NCBI RefSeq assembly: GCF_000365425.1
Contig: NZ_AQOV01000003.1
Location: 1 to 64,000 of the forward strand
From: Methylomonas sp. MK1
Lineage (GTDB): Bacteria; Pseudomonadota; Gammaproteobacteria; Methylococcales; Methylomonadaceae
DNA: 64,000 nucleotides
Reading direction: 5' to 3'
Shown here piece by piece: positions 45,170 to 54,571 of the stretch (within the stretch, counting starts at the first letter, position 1; every line of letters begins with the position of its first letter). Made by a program: the position numbers and the translations under genes. The notes beneath the pieces are model-generated. The model ran no database searches. It saw only the letters and a list, made by a program, of their open reading frames with translations, and was not told the DNA's origin.

Positions 45170-47166
45170 CGCAGGGATTATCCGTACTTGAAAACATGGA
45201 TCAATGGATAGTGCGGGGTTGGTTAAGCCACTTGAACAGAGCTTTCGTCCGATTTCTGCTCGATCAGGATCAGGAGGCGAGCGATGCCGTCCTGTGGGCC
45301 GGAGCCCTGGTCAGTCACCAGTTGGATCGCGGCGAAGTGTATCTGGATTTGGAAAAACTCTGTCAACAGCCTGGCTTGACGCTGGCCATTCCGACCGATG
45401 ATGCCTGGATAGTCGAGCATGAATTTGCAAACCGCGAGTTATCGGCGCTGCAAGCATTTAATTTGGAACATTGGCTATCGGCGCTGAAACAATCGAAGCT
45501 GGTTGCGTTGGGGCAGGGCAGCACACCTTTGGTTTTGGAAGGGGGGCGTTTATATTTACGACGTTACTGGCACTATCAGCAAACCCTGAATACGAGTATT
45601 CAACAACGCTTGTTGCCAATCCGAGAGCATTTGCCCGTAGCGTTGCTCGATCAATTAACAGCCTTGTTTCCTGCTATCCCTGAAACAGCTGAAAACTCAA
45701 AGATCCCAGATTGGCAAAAAATCGCCTGTGTGTTGGCTTTGCGTTCGCGGTTTACCATCATTACCGGTGGACCGGGTACCGGTAAAACCACGACTTTGAC
45801 GAAGCTCTTAGCACTATTGATTAACCTGACGCAATACGAATCAAACCACACGAAAAAGCTGAATATTTTATTGGCCGCACCCACCGGCAAAGCGGCCGCT
45901 AGGGTCAGTGAATCCATTGGCAAGGCGCTCGATCATCTGAACGTCAGTGAGGACATCAAACAAGCCATCCCCAAGAAAGCCAGCACTTTGCATCGCTTAT
46001 TGGGAAGCCGGCACGACTCTCGGCAATTTATTCATCATCGAGATAATCCCATCGTCGCGGATATAGTGGTTGTCGATGAGGGCTCGATGATAGATCTGGA
46101 AATGATGGCCTCGTTGCTCGAGGCGCTGCCAGATGCCGCCCAATTAATATTGCTGGGCGACAAGGATCAATTGGCATCTGTCGAAGCCGGTTCTGTGATG
46201 GGGGATTTATGCTTTGGCGCCGAAAACAGTGCCTACGACGAATCAACACGGGCATGGATTAGCCAGTATGCGGGTGCGCTGTTAGATGCGCCCGCCATTA
46301 CCGGTTCGGCGATCAACCAACAAACCATCATGCTTCGTTATAGCCACCGGTTTAATGAACTCAGTGGTATTGGCCAGCTGGCCAAAGCGGTGAATCTAGG
46401 GAATGCCGAGCAAGCCCAAACCGTCTTGAATAATCTAAGCACCTATGCGGATTTAATACCTGAACCGCGTACAGAGTATTTAAAGCTGAGAGAACAGCCT
46501 AATCCGGATGCGGCAAACCGCTTGTTAAAAAAGCTGGTGACCTTGAATGCCGGCGTCAATGACAACGGCAAACCCAATGATCGTCAAGGCTATGGCTATT
46601 ATCTGGCCGTGATCGAGGAAAATCGTCCAGCCGATAGCACCCAATACGATGACTGGGCTAAACAAGTACTGGTAGCCTTTGATACCTTCCAGGTGCTCTG
46701 CGCTCTGCGCCGTAGCGTCTGGGGGATAGAAGAGCTCAATCAGCGTATCGAAGACTGGTTGTTTCTACAACAAAAACCCAGCCTTTGGTATGAAGGCCGT
46801 CCCGTCATGGTGACTCGGAATGATTACAATTTGGGCCTGATGAACGGCGATATCGGCATTGCGCTTAAAGACAGCAACGGAAAACTGAGGGTGGCATTTC
46901 CAAACGACGATCCCTTGGCCGATATAAAGATACGCTGGATATCACCGATGCGGCTGCCGGATGTGGAAACGGCTTTTGCCATCACGGTCCATAAATCCCA
47001 GGGCTCAGAGTTTAGCCACGTTGCCTTGGTACTGCCTGAAAACAGAAGTCCTGTTATCACCCGTGAACTGATCTACACGGGCATCACCCGAGCGAAAGAA
47101 AACTTCACCTTGCTGGAAAGTAGTGGGGATGTGTTTAATCAAGCTATTTTGGCATCTTGCATATAG
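45166..47166 (+). CDS. recD: RecD, exonuclease V alpha subunit
   Basis: RecD is the 5'-to-3' helicase motor of RecBCD. Walker A is ITGGPGTGKTTTLTKLL near residue 205, Walker B is VVVDEGSMIDLEMM, and motif VI-like residues are in FAITVHKSQGSEF and YTGITRAKE. The 666-residue length is normal. It overlaps recB by 4 bp and is followed 83 bases later by the SIR2 gene on the same strand. Confidence 0.95.
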   Translation: MTQGLSVLENMDQWIVRGWLSHLNRAFVRFLLDQDQEASDAVLWAGALVSHQLDRGEVYLDLEKLCQQPGLTLAIPTDDAWIVEHEFANRELSALQAFNLEHWLSALKQSKLVALGQGSTPLVLEGGRLYLRRYWHYQQTLNTSIQQRLLPIREHLPVALLDQLTALFPAIPETAENSKIPDWQKIACVLALRSRFTIITGGPGTGKTTTLTKLLALLINLTQYESNHTKKLNILLAAPTGKAAARVSESIGKALDHLNVSEDIKQAIPKKASTLHRLLGSRHDSRQFIHHRDNPIVADIVVVDEGSMIDLEMMASLLEALPDAAQLILLGDKDQLASVEAGSVMGDLCFGAENSAYDESTRAWISQYAGALLDAPAITGSAINQQTIMLRYSHRFNELSGIGQLAKAVNLGNAEQAQTVLNNLSTYADLIPEPRTEYLKLREQPNPDAANRLLKKLVTLNAGVNDNGKPNDRQGYGYYLAVIEENRPADSTQYDDWAKQVLVAFDTFQVLCALRRSVWGIEELNQRIEDWLFLQQKPSLWYEGRPVMVTRNDYNLGLMNGDIGIALKDSNGKLRVAFPNDDPLADIKIRWISPMRLPDVETAFAITVHKSQGSEFSHVALVLPENRSPVITRELIYTGITRAKENFTLLESSGDVFNQAILASCI

Positions 47167-47249
47167 TGGATGATTGACGCAAGCCCTTGTCGTCTGCGGG
47201 TTATCGAGCGAGCCCCAAAACTTCAACTAACTGGTTCGGAAAAAACACT

Positions 47250-48539
47250 ATGAATTTGCACACACACGACCCACGCGAATATATTCGCGGCATCCATCAA
47301 ATATTAATTTCCGACAAAAAACGCATCGGTTTTCTCTTCGGAGCGGGTTCATCTTTTGCAACTGGCATCCCGTCAACTCGCGTGCCAGCCGTCGCTGACA
47401 TGACAACTAAGATAGTCTCTGAAGTTGAAAAGTGTTCTGAAATATTTGCCGCCGCCGTTAAGGAGATACGTGGAGAGATCGGCGACGAGCTTTTCAACAT
47501 TGAATCGCTCCTTTCTAGCATTGAAGCTAAAAGAGCGGTCATTGGATCCGGAATGCTAAATGGACTCGATTCCTCAGGTTTTACAGACCTCGCCACTTGC
47601 GTGAAAGGTCATGTAGTAAATCTTGTATCGATCCATAATACTTTAAAGCCAGAGGATAGAAACAATTTAGCACATTCAAAACTTTCAAATTGGATTTCAA
47701 AAGCAAGGAGGAGCTTCCCAGCAGAAATCTTTACCACTAACTATGACTATCTTTTTGAAATAGCTCTGGAAGGTTCTGGAATCCCTTATTTTGACGGATT
47801 TTCGGGAAGTTATGAGCCGTTCTTCTGCCCTGAGGCCGTTGAAGATGTCGAGGCATATCCGCATTTGGTGAAGCTGTGGAAAATGCACGGTTCTCTCGGG
47901 TGGACATACCGCGATAGCGATAAAGCGGTAATTCGAAATAACTCAGCAGCTGCGGAATCAATTTTGATTTATCCGTCTCACCTAAAATACAACACATCAA
48001 AAAAGCAACCCTATGTTGGTCTCATTGATCGCCTTTGTTCATTTCTACAACAGGATGATGCGGTTCTTATTACCTGCGGTTATTCCTTTGGAGATAACCA
48101 TATTAACGAACGGATAGCGACCTCACTGCGACGCGGAGCCAACTCACACGTTATTGCATTATATTACGACCAATATAAGGATATCGACAATAAGACGACA
48201 GTTTTTGGGCTTACTAATGTAACCGACAAAGTCCGATCCATGGCTACACATGGCACTGGTGGAAAAATGTCAGTTTATGGGTTAAGACATGCAGTGATCG
48301 GTGGCAAGTTCGGTGAATGGCAACTAAGAAGTGAGCCGAAATCCGATGAATCAATTCGGATCGATCAATACTTTGATGAAGACGCAGCCATACCATCCGA
48401 AGAAACAGGCGAGCATAAAGGAAATGAAAAATGGACGGGGGCCGGTAGATTTCTTCTCCCAGATTTTTGCCAGCTAACTGAATTCCTCTATGGATTATCG
48501 ACAACTGAAACCGTTCGTGATTCTGCGAAATCAGTATGA
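47250..48539 (+). CDS. SIR2-family NADase-type protein
   Basis: From the ATG at 47250 the 429-residue protein has the SIR2 nucleotide-binding motif GFLFGAGSSFATGIP (GAGSS at 31-35), EIFTTNYDYLFE, and the catalytic-histidine motif LWKMHGSLGW. Defence SIR2 proteins deplete NAD+ when activated. I moved the start from an earlier in-frame ATG because the residues before MNLHTHDPRE look like untranslated leader. Its stop overlaps the HerA start by 4 bp, giving the known SIR2-HerA anti-phage pair. Confidence 0.92.
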   Translation: MNLHTHDPREYIRGIHQILISDKKRIGFLFGAGSSFATGIPSTRVPAVADMTTKIVSEVEKCSEIFAAAVKEIRGEIGDELFNIESLLSSIEAKRAVIGSGMLNGLDSSGFTDLATCVKGHVVNLVSIHNTLKPEDRNNLAHSKLSNWISKARRSFPAEIFTTNYDYLFEIALEGSGIPYFDGFSGSYEPFFCPEAVEDVEAYPHLVKLWKMHGSLGWTYRDSDKAVIRNNSAAAESILIYPSHLKYNTSKKQPYVGLIDRLCSFLQQDDAVLITCGYSFGDNHINERIATSLRRGANSHVIALYYDQYKDIDNKTTVFGLTNVTDKVRSMATHGTGGKMSVYGLRHAVIGGKFGEWQLRSEPKSDESIRIDQYFDEDAAIPSEETGEHKGNEKWTGAGRFLLPDFCQLTEFLYGLSTTETVRDSAKSV

Positions 48540-50311
48540 AACATAACCCTACACATATTGGAGAAGTTGAAAGCGTCAGTGGCAATACAGTGACGATCAA
48601 AATGGCCAGTAGCTATCCATCTAACATGCCAATAGTAGATGGCACTGTTTATAGAATTGGACAAATAGGCTCATTCCTTAAAATCCCACTCGGATACGCT
48701 AACCTGTATGGCCTCATTACACAGGCTGGCATGCTGGCAATGCCAGAGCCTCTACTAATCGCGTACAAAGAAAATCCATCAATCGTTGACGGACATCGCT
48801 GGTTACGAATGATACTAGTCGGTGAGCAGATTGGCGCTTCCTTTGAGAGAGGAGTATTGCAATCACCAACTTCTGGTGACCAAGTACACCTCGTAACAAA
48901 TGAAGACCTTCGTATTGTATATGGGGGATACGATGCCCAGTCGTCGATTGTTATTGGCAATCAAAGTGCATCTGAAGGTCTCTCCGCGCAACTGGATATG
49001 GACAAGCTCATATCCAGACACTGTGCGATTATTGGCTCAACAGGTAGCGGCAAATCAAACGCTGTAAGCATTGTCGTTAACGCAATTGCTGAAAAACCGC
49101 TTCCGAGCAATAGAATTCTTATGATCGATCCCCATGGTGAGTATGCAAGCTCATTGTCTGGAAAGTGCCGTGTTTTTAGAGTGGAGGCAAATGCCAAACT
49201 CGGTGAAGGGGAGTTGTGCGTTCCTTTCTGGGCACTTCCGTTTAAGGAGCTAATGGCAATATTTCCGGGGAAACTCTCCGATCAGAATGAAGATTATATT
49301 CGCAGTAGAGTTCTGGAGCTTAAGCGAGTCTCGGCTACGGCCATTGGCGACTTGCGGGAAGAAGCAATTACTGCGGATAGCCCAATTCCATTTTCTATTA
49401 ACCAACTATGGTTCGAATTGGATAATTTTGAACGAACAACCCTTAAGGCTGACCGAATAACACCAGAAGAACTTATAGTTCAAGGAGACGCAGAGACACT
49501 GAGATCAAATCAGTATCCACCAGCCGGTTTAGGAAGTAGTGCTCCATTTCTAAACACCAAAGCAAAAGGAATCCTTGGATTCCTAGACGGCATGCGTTCT
49601 CGTCTTTTGGATCAACGCTATAATTTTTTATTCAGGCCGAGTGGCTATTCTCCAGACATCAGCGGGATGACTGCTAATGACTTACCACAATTGTTTTCAA
49701 CTTGGTTCAGCCACGGCACTCCAATTTCAATTTTGGATTTATCTACAATTCCATCAAATATTATGCAGACAATTGCAGGCTGCATTTTAAAGATCACCTA
49801 CGACGCACTTTATTGGGGACAAAACACTCTCGTCGGGGGGAAAAAGCAACCGTTGCTCGTTGTTTTGGATGAGGCTCATGCCTACCTAAAGTCTGGCGAG
49901 GACTCCATCTCTTCACGGACTGTTCAAGTGATTGCAAAAGAGGGGAGAAAGTATGGAGTTGGTATGCTGCTCGTCACACAACGACCATCAGAGTTAGACG
50001 AAACTGTTTTAAGCCAATGTGGCTCAATTATCGCTCTGAGAATGACGAATACACGTGATAAGGGGCATGTTTCATCAGCAATGCAGGACGAGTTGCGAGA
50101 AATGGCAGATGTATTATCAAGCTTGAGAACTGGTGAAGCCATTGTTAGTGGCGAGGCCGTTCGCATTCCTTCACGCATCAAATTCTTCCAGGCCGATAAT
50201 GCGGTAAAAAGTTCTGATCCGATTGCCTCGAAACTCTGGACAAACGCACGACCAAACGAGGAAGAATACAAAATTAGTGTCCGTAACTGGAGAAACCAAA
50301 CATTCAATTAG
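48536..50311 (+). CDS. herA: HerA-family ATPase (DUF87), partner of SIR2
   Basis: HerA proteins are hexameric FtsK-like ATPases. This one has an N-terminal HAS-barrel-like region (HIGEVESVSGNTVTIKMAS), Walker A IIGSTGSGKSN at 166-175, MIDPHGEYAS, and Walker B LLVVLDEAHAYL near residue 440, then RPSELDETVLSQCGS. In known SIR2-HerA systems the two proteins form a large complex that degrades NAD+ during phage infection. It overlaps the SIR2 gene by 4 bp and is followed after eight bases by a KTSC gene. Confidence 0.92.
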   Translation: MKHNPTHIGEVESVSGNTVTIKMASSYPSNMPIVDGTVYRIGQIGSFLKIPLGYANLYGLITQAGMLAMPEPLLIAYKENPSIVDGHRWLRMILVGEQIGASFERGVLQSPTSGDQVHLVTNEDLRIVYGGYDAQSSIVIGNQSASEGLSAQLDMDKLISRHCAIIGSTGSGKSNAVSIVVNAIAEKPLPSNRILMIDPHGEYASSLSGKCRVFRVEANAKLGEGELCVPFWALPFKELMAIFPGKLSDQNEDYIRSRVLELKRVSATAIGDLREEAITADSPIPFSINQLWFELDNFERTTLKADRITPEELIVQGDAETLRSNQYPPAGLGSSAPFLNTKAKGILGFLDGMRSRLLDQRYNFLFRPSGYSPDISGMTANDLPQLFSTWFSHGTPISILDLSTIPSNIMQTIAGCILKITYDALYWGQNTLVGGKKQPLLVVLDEAHAYLKSGEDSISSRTVQVIAKEGRKYGVGMLLVTQRPSELDETVLSQCGSIIALRMTNTRDKGHVSSAMQDELREMADVLSSLRTGEAIVSGEAVRIPSRIKFFQADNAVKSSDPIASKLWTNARPNEEEYKISVRNWRNQTFN

Positions 50312-50319
50312 GAGAAATT

Positions 50320-50538
50320 ATGTCATTGCCAGAAATGCAATCAGTTAGCTCATCAAACATATCAGCTGTAGGTTACGATGCAGAGAATCAGGGGGTATAT
50401 GTTCAGTTCCTTGATGGTTCAGTATATGTATATAAAGGCGTAACCGAATACGAGTTTGAAAATCTGAGAACTGCTTCATCCGTTGGTTCCTATCTCAATA
50501 GGAACTATAAAAACGTCTATCCTTACGAGCGAGTTTAG
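50320..50538 (+). CDS. KTSC-domain protein
   Basis: This 72-residue protein is one KTSC domain: AVGYDAENQGVYVQFLDGSVYVYKGV, then a tail with VGSYLNRNYKNVYPYERV (KTSC itself is replaced by the equivalent ASSVG region). GGAGAAATT precedes the ATG. KTSC domains are small beta-rich modules often fused to, or next to, nucleic-acid enzymes, and their role is largely unknown. Its tight position behind herA suggests a third component or immunity-like factor of the SIR2-HerA system. Confidence 0.8.
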   Translation: MSLPEMQSVSSSNISAVGYDAENQGVYVQFLDGSVYVYKGVTEYEFENLRTASSVGSYLNRNYKNVYPYERV

Positions 50539-50914
50539 CTACCGACCCCCGGGTAAATTAACCCACGTTGTTAAGTGACTCCGGATAGGACATTTCAACT
50601 TTGCTAAAACAGGACATGACTCTATTGCACTAACATTGTTTATGACTTCGCATAAGATCGATTATGTTAAATTGTTGATTTTTACCGTCTGTTTTTATAA
50701 TAAAAATAGGTAGTTAGGAAATCAAGCTGCCTACTGAACGCGGGGTTTCGTTGCAGACCCGATCCACCACTGGGGTTGATGGTGCGATGGCATGCAACAG
50801 TATTACCTCGCCAGTATGCGACTTGATTACCCGGTAGGATTCTTGATTGCCTTCCTACAAAACAAGCGTTTAGACCGGATCGGGGTCACGCTTGGCAGAC
50901 CTCTGATGAGACGA
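50539..50914. other. Non-coding stretch between the defence island and the cold-shock gene
   Basis: No intact gene was seen. AGGACATTTCAACTTTGC and AGGACATGAC around 50587-50620 resemble ends of an IS21- or IS481-type element. On the minus strand between about 50865 and 50720 a stop-bounded frame of about 46 residues (ESYRVIKSHTGEVILLHAI) without a start codon could be a gene relic. Confidence 0.35.
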
Positions 50915-51124
50915 CTATAAAGGCGTCACGTTTTCAGCTTGTGGGCCCTTAGCCCCAGAGGTCACTTCCATGGTCACGCGCTGGCCTTCGATCAGGCTTT
51001 TCCGACCGCTGCCTTGGATCACACTAAAGTGGACAAAGACATCTTTGCCGCCGGCTTGCTCAATGAAACCAAAGCCTTTTTCATCGTTGAACCACTTTAC
51101 TTTGCCTTCTACTAGTGCTGCCAT
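50915..51124 (-). CDS. csp: Cold-shock (CspA-family) protein
   Basis: This 69-residue OB-fold protein has both RNA-binding motifs, KGFGFI and VFVHF, within [17 protein letters not shown] and [10 protein letters not shown] place the start at 51124 ([12 protein letters not shown]) because that is the usual N-terminus; upstream in-frame residues are not family-like. CspA-type proteins act as RNA chaperones, and mobile elements often carry a copy. It lies between the defence island and the transfer block. Confidence 0.93.
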   Translation of the reverse strand: MAALVEGKVKWFNDEKGFGFIEQAGGKDVFVHFSVIQGSGRKSLIEGQRVTMEVTSGAKGPQAENVTPL

Positions 51125-51275
51125 AAAATTCTCTTTCTTTAAAAAAACCATTGCTGGCGTATTGTTCATACGGACAGAATGCCGATTATCGCTTATTTAA
51201 GGTGAAATGCGTGATCGATAAAATAAAACCACAAAAAATGCCGGCAAGGTTACTGTGGGTAGGTACTTTACTTTC

Positions 51276-51764
51276 CTACAATTGGGGGACCGACGAGTAA
51301 CTGCTTGTCGGTGTGACGTACACCAGTTCAATTTCAACCCTCTGGTTTTGACGCTTTCCCTTGGGTGTTGAATTGTCTGCGATAAAATCAGATCCGGAAG
51401 CGTAATTCACGTGAATTTTCAAAGGAGACACGCCGCGCTCTATCAGATATTTTCGGGCAGATAACGCCCTTGACAATGCAAGCTGTTCATCTTTGACGCT
51501 GGGTATAGGTGTACTGGTTCTCCCTCGGACCGTTATCAAGGCGGCATTCTGGGCACCGTCAAGAATGGTTGAGTCGCTAAAGTTCGGGCGGAAAATAACA
51601 CTACAATTGTCGAATAAGACTGTTACGGTATTTGATTGCGGGGTTCCGTAAGCATCTTCAGCTACTACGTTCGCTGTAATCGGTTCAACGTGGAATGTTT
51701 GTGAATTGCCAACGTTTGCGCAGGTCGAAAGTAATGCGAATATTGCTAGTCGTTTCTTGGTCAT
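51276..51764 (-). CDS. OmpA-like periplasmic protein after the trb block
   Basis: The 162-residue protein has a signal peptide (LAIFALLSTCANVGNS) and a C-terminal part resembling the peptidoglycan-binding OmpA domain: RALSARKYLIERGVSPLKIHV and KRQNQRVEIELVYV. The N-terminal half of that domain is degenerate. It follows the traX-like gene by ten bases and is probably the last gene of the transfer transcript. A role in anchoring or surface properties of the mating apparatus is inferred. Confidence 0.65.
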   Translation of the reverse strand: MTKKRLAIFALLSTCANVGNSQTFHVEPITANVVAEDAYGTPQSNTVTVLFDNCSVIFRPNFSDSTILDGAQNAALITVRGRTSTPIPSVKDEQLALSRALSARKYLIERGVSPLKIHVNYASGSDFIADNSTPKGKRQNQRVEIELVYVTPTSSYSSVPQL

Positions 51765-51774
51765 AAATATTTCC

Positions 51775-52473
51775 TTATAGATTGGTAAATGCGGTGTCTG
51801 TCATGGAAATGATCCACAGAACGGTTAGGTGCAATGGGTAAAAGGCATAGAAAGCCCATTGAACGCGCGGGATTGGCAATCTCACTAAGCATGCCAACAA
51901 TGCAACTGGCAGTACGGCCAGTGCCCAATAATTGCCACTGATCAAGCGTAAGGAAAGAATGGATATAACTGCAATAATCACTGGAGCAAGCCTTGGTGTT
52001 TTACAGTACCACCATGCCGATAAGCCCAGCACAAGTCCAGGCCACCAATATTCGACCACTGAACCGCCCAGCACAAACACTAACGCAGCAGCTAGGTAGC
52101 CCGTGATTGTTTGATACTCAATTAGATAAATGGTGAGGGTGAGAACCAACAACGCAAACATAAAATTTAACGGCCACCACCCAGCAAGTAATCCACCGAG
52201 GGCAAGGAAGGCCGGTGTTGCCAGCGATCCACACAAAGCTAATCGCTTTATTATCCGGATATGCACACCACGTTCGAAGGCCATTGGCCTTGCAAGGTTA
52301 TAGGCAAGGACCAAAACAAATAGCGGCATTGCCAAACGGCCTATGTTGAATAAAACAGGAATGGCTCCCTTATATAGATATTTGTTGGTGTGATCGATCA
52401 CCATTAGGATCAGGGAAAACCACTTGATGGCTTCGATGGTGCCATCTGCGACAACTACACGAGGATAGTTCAT
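51775..52473 (-). CDS. trbP: TraX/TrbP-like membrane acyltransferase-family protein
   Basis: This 232-residue, multi-spanning membrane protein has the TraX signature near its start (AIKWFSLILMVIDHTNKYL) and several further helices, ending in a segment with FYAFYPLHLTVLW. TraX of F acetylates pilin, and TrbP of RP4 is its counterpart at the end of the trb operon. Its position behind the trbN-like gene supports the TrbP call. A perfect KorB-type operator lies directly upstream. Confidence 0.8.
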   Translation of the reverse strand: MNYPRVVVADGTIEAIKWFSLILMVIDHTNKYLYKGAIPVLFNIGRLAMPLFVLVLAYNLARPMAFERGVHIRIIKRLALCGSLATPAFLALGGLLAGWWPLNFMFALLVLTLTIYLIEYQTITGYLAAALVFVLGGSVVEYWWPGLVLGLSAWWYCKTPRLAPVIIAVISILSLRLISGNYWALAVLPVALLACLVRLPIPRVQWAFYAFYPLHLTVLWIISMTDTAFTNL

Positions 52474-52489
52474 TTCGTGCTTCCTCTTT

Positions 52490-52502
52490 TTTAGCGGCTA
52501 AA
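52490..52502. promoter_or_regulatory. KorB-type operator upstream of the traX/trbP-like gene
   Basis: TTTAGCGGCTAAA is a perfect match to the operator bound by KorB of IncP plasmids. It lies between the trbN stop and the traX/trbP start. Confidence 0.75.
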
Positions 52503-52511
52503 ATATGGTTG

Positions 52512-53150
52512 TTAGTCAGAACTAACCATAATTTTGCGAGGGATATATGCCATGCTTGCGGCGTGTATTTGCATCGGTTTTTTATATACCGGCGTTATGG
52601 GCTCGGGTTGTGCTTGAACAGGTGTCGAGTCTGTTTTCTGTACCTGAACAACCTCTACTATTCCGCCCTTTAAAAATGCATCCAGCCAATCGGCCCATTT
52701 GTTGGCCCTTACCATCAAATCGGCTTTGTACACTCCGTTGTAATAAGGGGTTCTTGAATGATAATTGGCGACTTTTGTCCATAAATCACCCTTATCGTCT
52801 TTGATATGAACGGCCAGTCGCCATGCGGCTAAATCGTAGGGATAGCAACCTGAGCGGGCTACGTCTTCTGGCGTAATGCCATATTTCGCCAATTGGGTTA
52901 GGTACGAGGTGTTGAATTGCATTGGTCCCACATCGTGAGTGCCGTTGGTATTCCTTACCCATTGCCCAGGCTTTCCGCCTTCTTTCTCGGCGATTGCCAG
53001 CACAATATTTGCAGGTATATCGTATTTCGCGGCAGCAGTGATAGAGCATACGATCCGCTCTTGTTGTTGTGGACTCTGATTGTTAGGCTGAGCATGCACT
53101 AGCATCGGGAGTATGCTGATTGCAACAATACAAAGCTTTATAGCATTCAT
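52512..53150 (-). CDS. trbN: TrbN/VirB1-like lytic transglycosylase
   Basis: The 212-residue protein has a signal peptide (LCIVAISILPMLVHA) and an SLT-type transglycosylase domain. The catalytic glutamate is in ALAIAEKEGGKPG-type sequence (VLAIAEKEGG), followed by DVGPMQFNTSYL and an Ala/Trp-rich end. It opens peptidoglycan locally so that the type IV secretion channel can assemble. The C-terminal 50 residues are a low-complexity Pro/Gln tail. It follows trbL by 14 bases. Confidence 0.85.
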   Translation of the reverse strand: MNAIKLCIVAISILPMLVHAQPNNQSPQQQERIVCSITAAAKYDIPANIVLAIAEKEGGKPGQWVRNTNGTHDVGPMQFNTSYLTQLAKYGITPEDVARSGCYPYDLAAWRLAVHIKDDKGDLWTKVANYHSRTPYYNGVYKADLMVRANKWADWLDAFLKGGIVEVVQVQKTDSTPVQAQPEPITPVYKKPMQIHAASMAYIPRKIMVSSD

Positions 53151-53164
53151 GAATTGCTCTCCTG

Positions 53165-54556
53165 TTATGCTGAATGTGCATTACCGCTATCGTTGTTGGT
53201 GAATGCCGCGACCTCTTCATCCGGATCTACTGTTTCATCAGATCCCGATAGGCTATCGCCGCCAAACGTGGGTGTTGATTGAGCACTGTTGCTAATTGCA
53301 GCCGCGACTTGTCCGCCAAACGTATTGTTGGTTCTGTCCTTAATTTTTTGCTTTGCAACCTCTCCAATTCCGGTTGCAAGATTTTTAACCATTGATGGTC
53401 CATATTTGGAATCATTTGCCTGCTTTGACGAACCACTACCCCCCATTGCTTCGCCAAGTGGAGTTGTTGAGTTTGAGGTAGAACCACCGTTAGCGGTGCT
53501 CTGACTGCTTTGAAGATAGTCGGCTGTCATTCTGGAAGCTCCGTCCGCCCCACTGCCGGCGAATTCCGCTGCTTTATTTGATGCCGCCATAATGGCTTGA
53601 ATGCCACCGCTAATATTTGTTGCTCCGGCAGCAATCGCTCCACCGGCAACGCCAATAGCCGCCCCGGCAGTTGCGGCAGCCGCCATTGCCGAGCCGGCTC
53701 CAAATCCATTACCAAGTGCGCCGGTTCCCCCTCCGAATGCGACTTGCCCAAGCATTGGGGGCACTTTATTGACCAATAGCAGCAAGACCACTGCTGCTAC
53801 GAGAAATGAACCCATATCCGCGTAGGTCATATCGGCTTCCATTGCCGCCACATAATCATTGATAAAGGCTTGTCCAATTCCAACAATCAGAATCATTGCC
53901 ATCAATTGGATGGCGACGTTCAATACCGTTTTGTAAAAGCCGATGGCCATGTCCGTGGTCCATCGACCACCGCCGAAGCCAAGATATATAACGCCTGCGT
54001 AGGCAAGAATCCATCCACTAACAAAGAGCACAAGCATATTAGTGGCGATCAGGGCCATGATCACTAGCACGACTGCGCCCATGATAATTAGCGCCGCGCC
54101 CTCTACCGGTTCCCAGATTGATGAAGCGGTAATCGCTTTTCCAAATACTTGGAATCCTGCATCGATAATGCCGGACGGCGTTACCGCGCCCAATCCGGCC
54201 GCATTTGACCCTAACGTTTGCATTGATGCAAAAATGCTGGTTGCCATTGCAGGCCCGTTACTCAAAAGCCACCAGAAAAACCCTGTGGTAATAGTGAAAC
54301 GGAGGAATTCGGCATAGAACTCGCCAATATCTGCCTTTCTCAATAGTAAAAAACCATGCGTCCATACCATAGAAATTAAGGCCAATACCCAGAATAGCCA
54401 GGTCGCTCGTGCAGTAATGGCGGCGGCCCACCCCGCCGCAGCACCGGCAAACCGACCTTGAACATCGTCCATAATGTTCGGCCCATCTATTGCCGCTAAG
54501 GCGTCAGTGGATGCGAGCATCAAGAAGGCTAAAAACAAGAATATTTGTCTATTCAT
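53165..54556 (-). CDS. trbL: TrbL/VirB6 inner-membrane channel protein
   Basis: This 463-residue protein starts with a signal-like segment and has at least five membrane helices between about residues 40 and 290 (for example ALIIMGAVVLVIMALIATNM and GSFLVAAVVLLLLVNKVPP). A Gly/Ala-rich hinge and a Ser/Gly/Asn-rich tail follow, a layout typical of TrbL. VirB6-type proteins form part of the inner-membrane channel of the mating pore. Gene order, just before trbN and after trbK, agrees. Confidence 0.9.
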   Translation of the reverse strand: MNRQIFLFLAFLMLASTDALAAIDGPNIMDDVQGRFAGAAAGWAAAITARATWLFWVLALISMVWTHGFLLLRKADIGEFYAEFLRFTITTGFFWWLLSNGPAMATSIFASMQTLGSNAAGLGAVTPSGIIDAGFQVFGKAITASSIWEPVEGAALIIMGAVVLVIMALIATNMLVLFVSGWILAYAGVIYLGFGGGRWTTDMAIGFYKTVLNVAIQLMAMILIVGIGQAFINDYVAAMEADMTYADMGSFLVAAVVLLLLVNKVPPMLGQVAFGGGTGALGNGFGAGSAMAAAATAGAAIGVAGGAIAAGATNISGGIQAIMAASNKAAEFAGSGADGASRMTADYLQSSQSTANGGSTSNSTTPLGEAMGGSGSSKQANDSKYGPSMVKNLATGIGEVAKQKIKDRTNNTFGGQVAAAISNSAQSTPTFGGDSLSGSDETVDPDEEVAAFTNNDSGNAHSA

Positions 54557-54571
54557 TTGCCGTTTCTCGCG

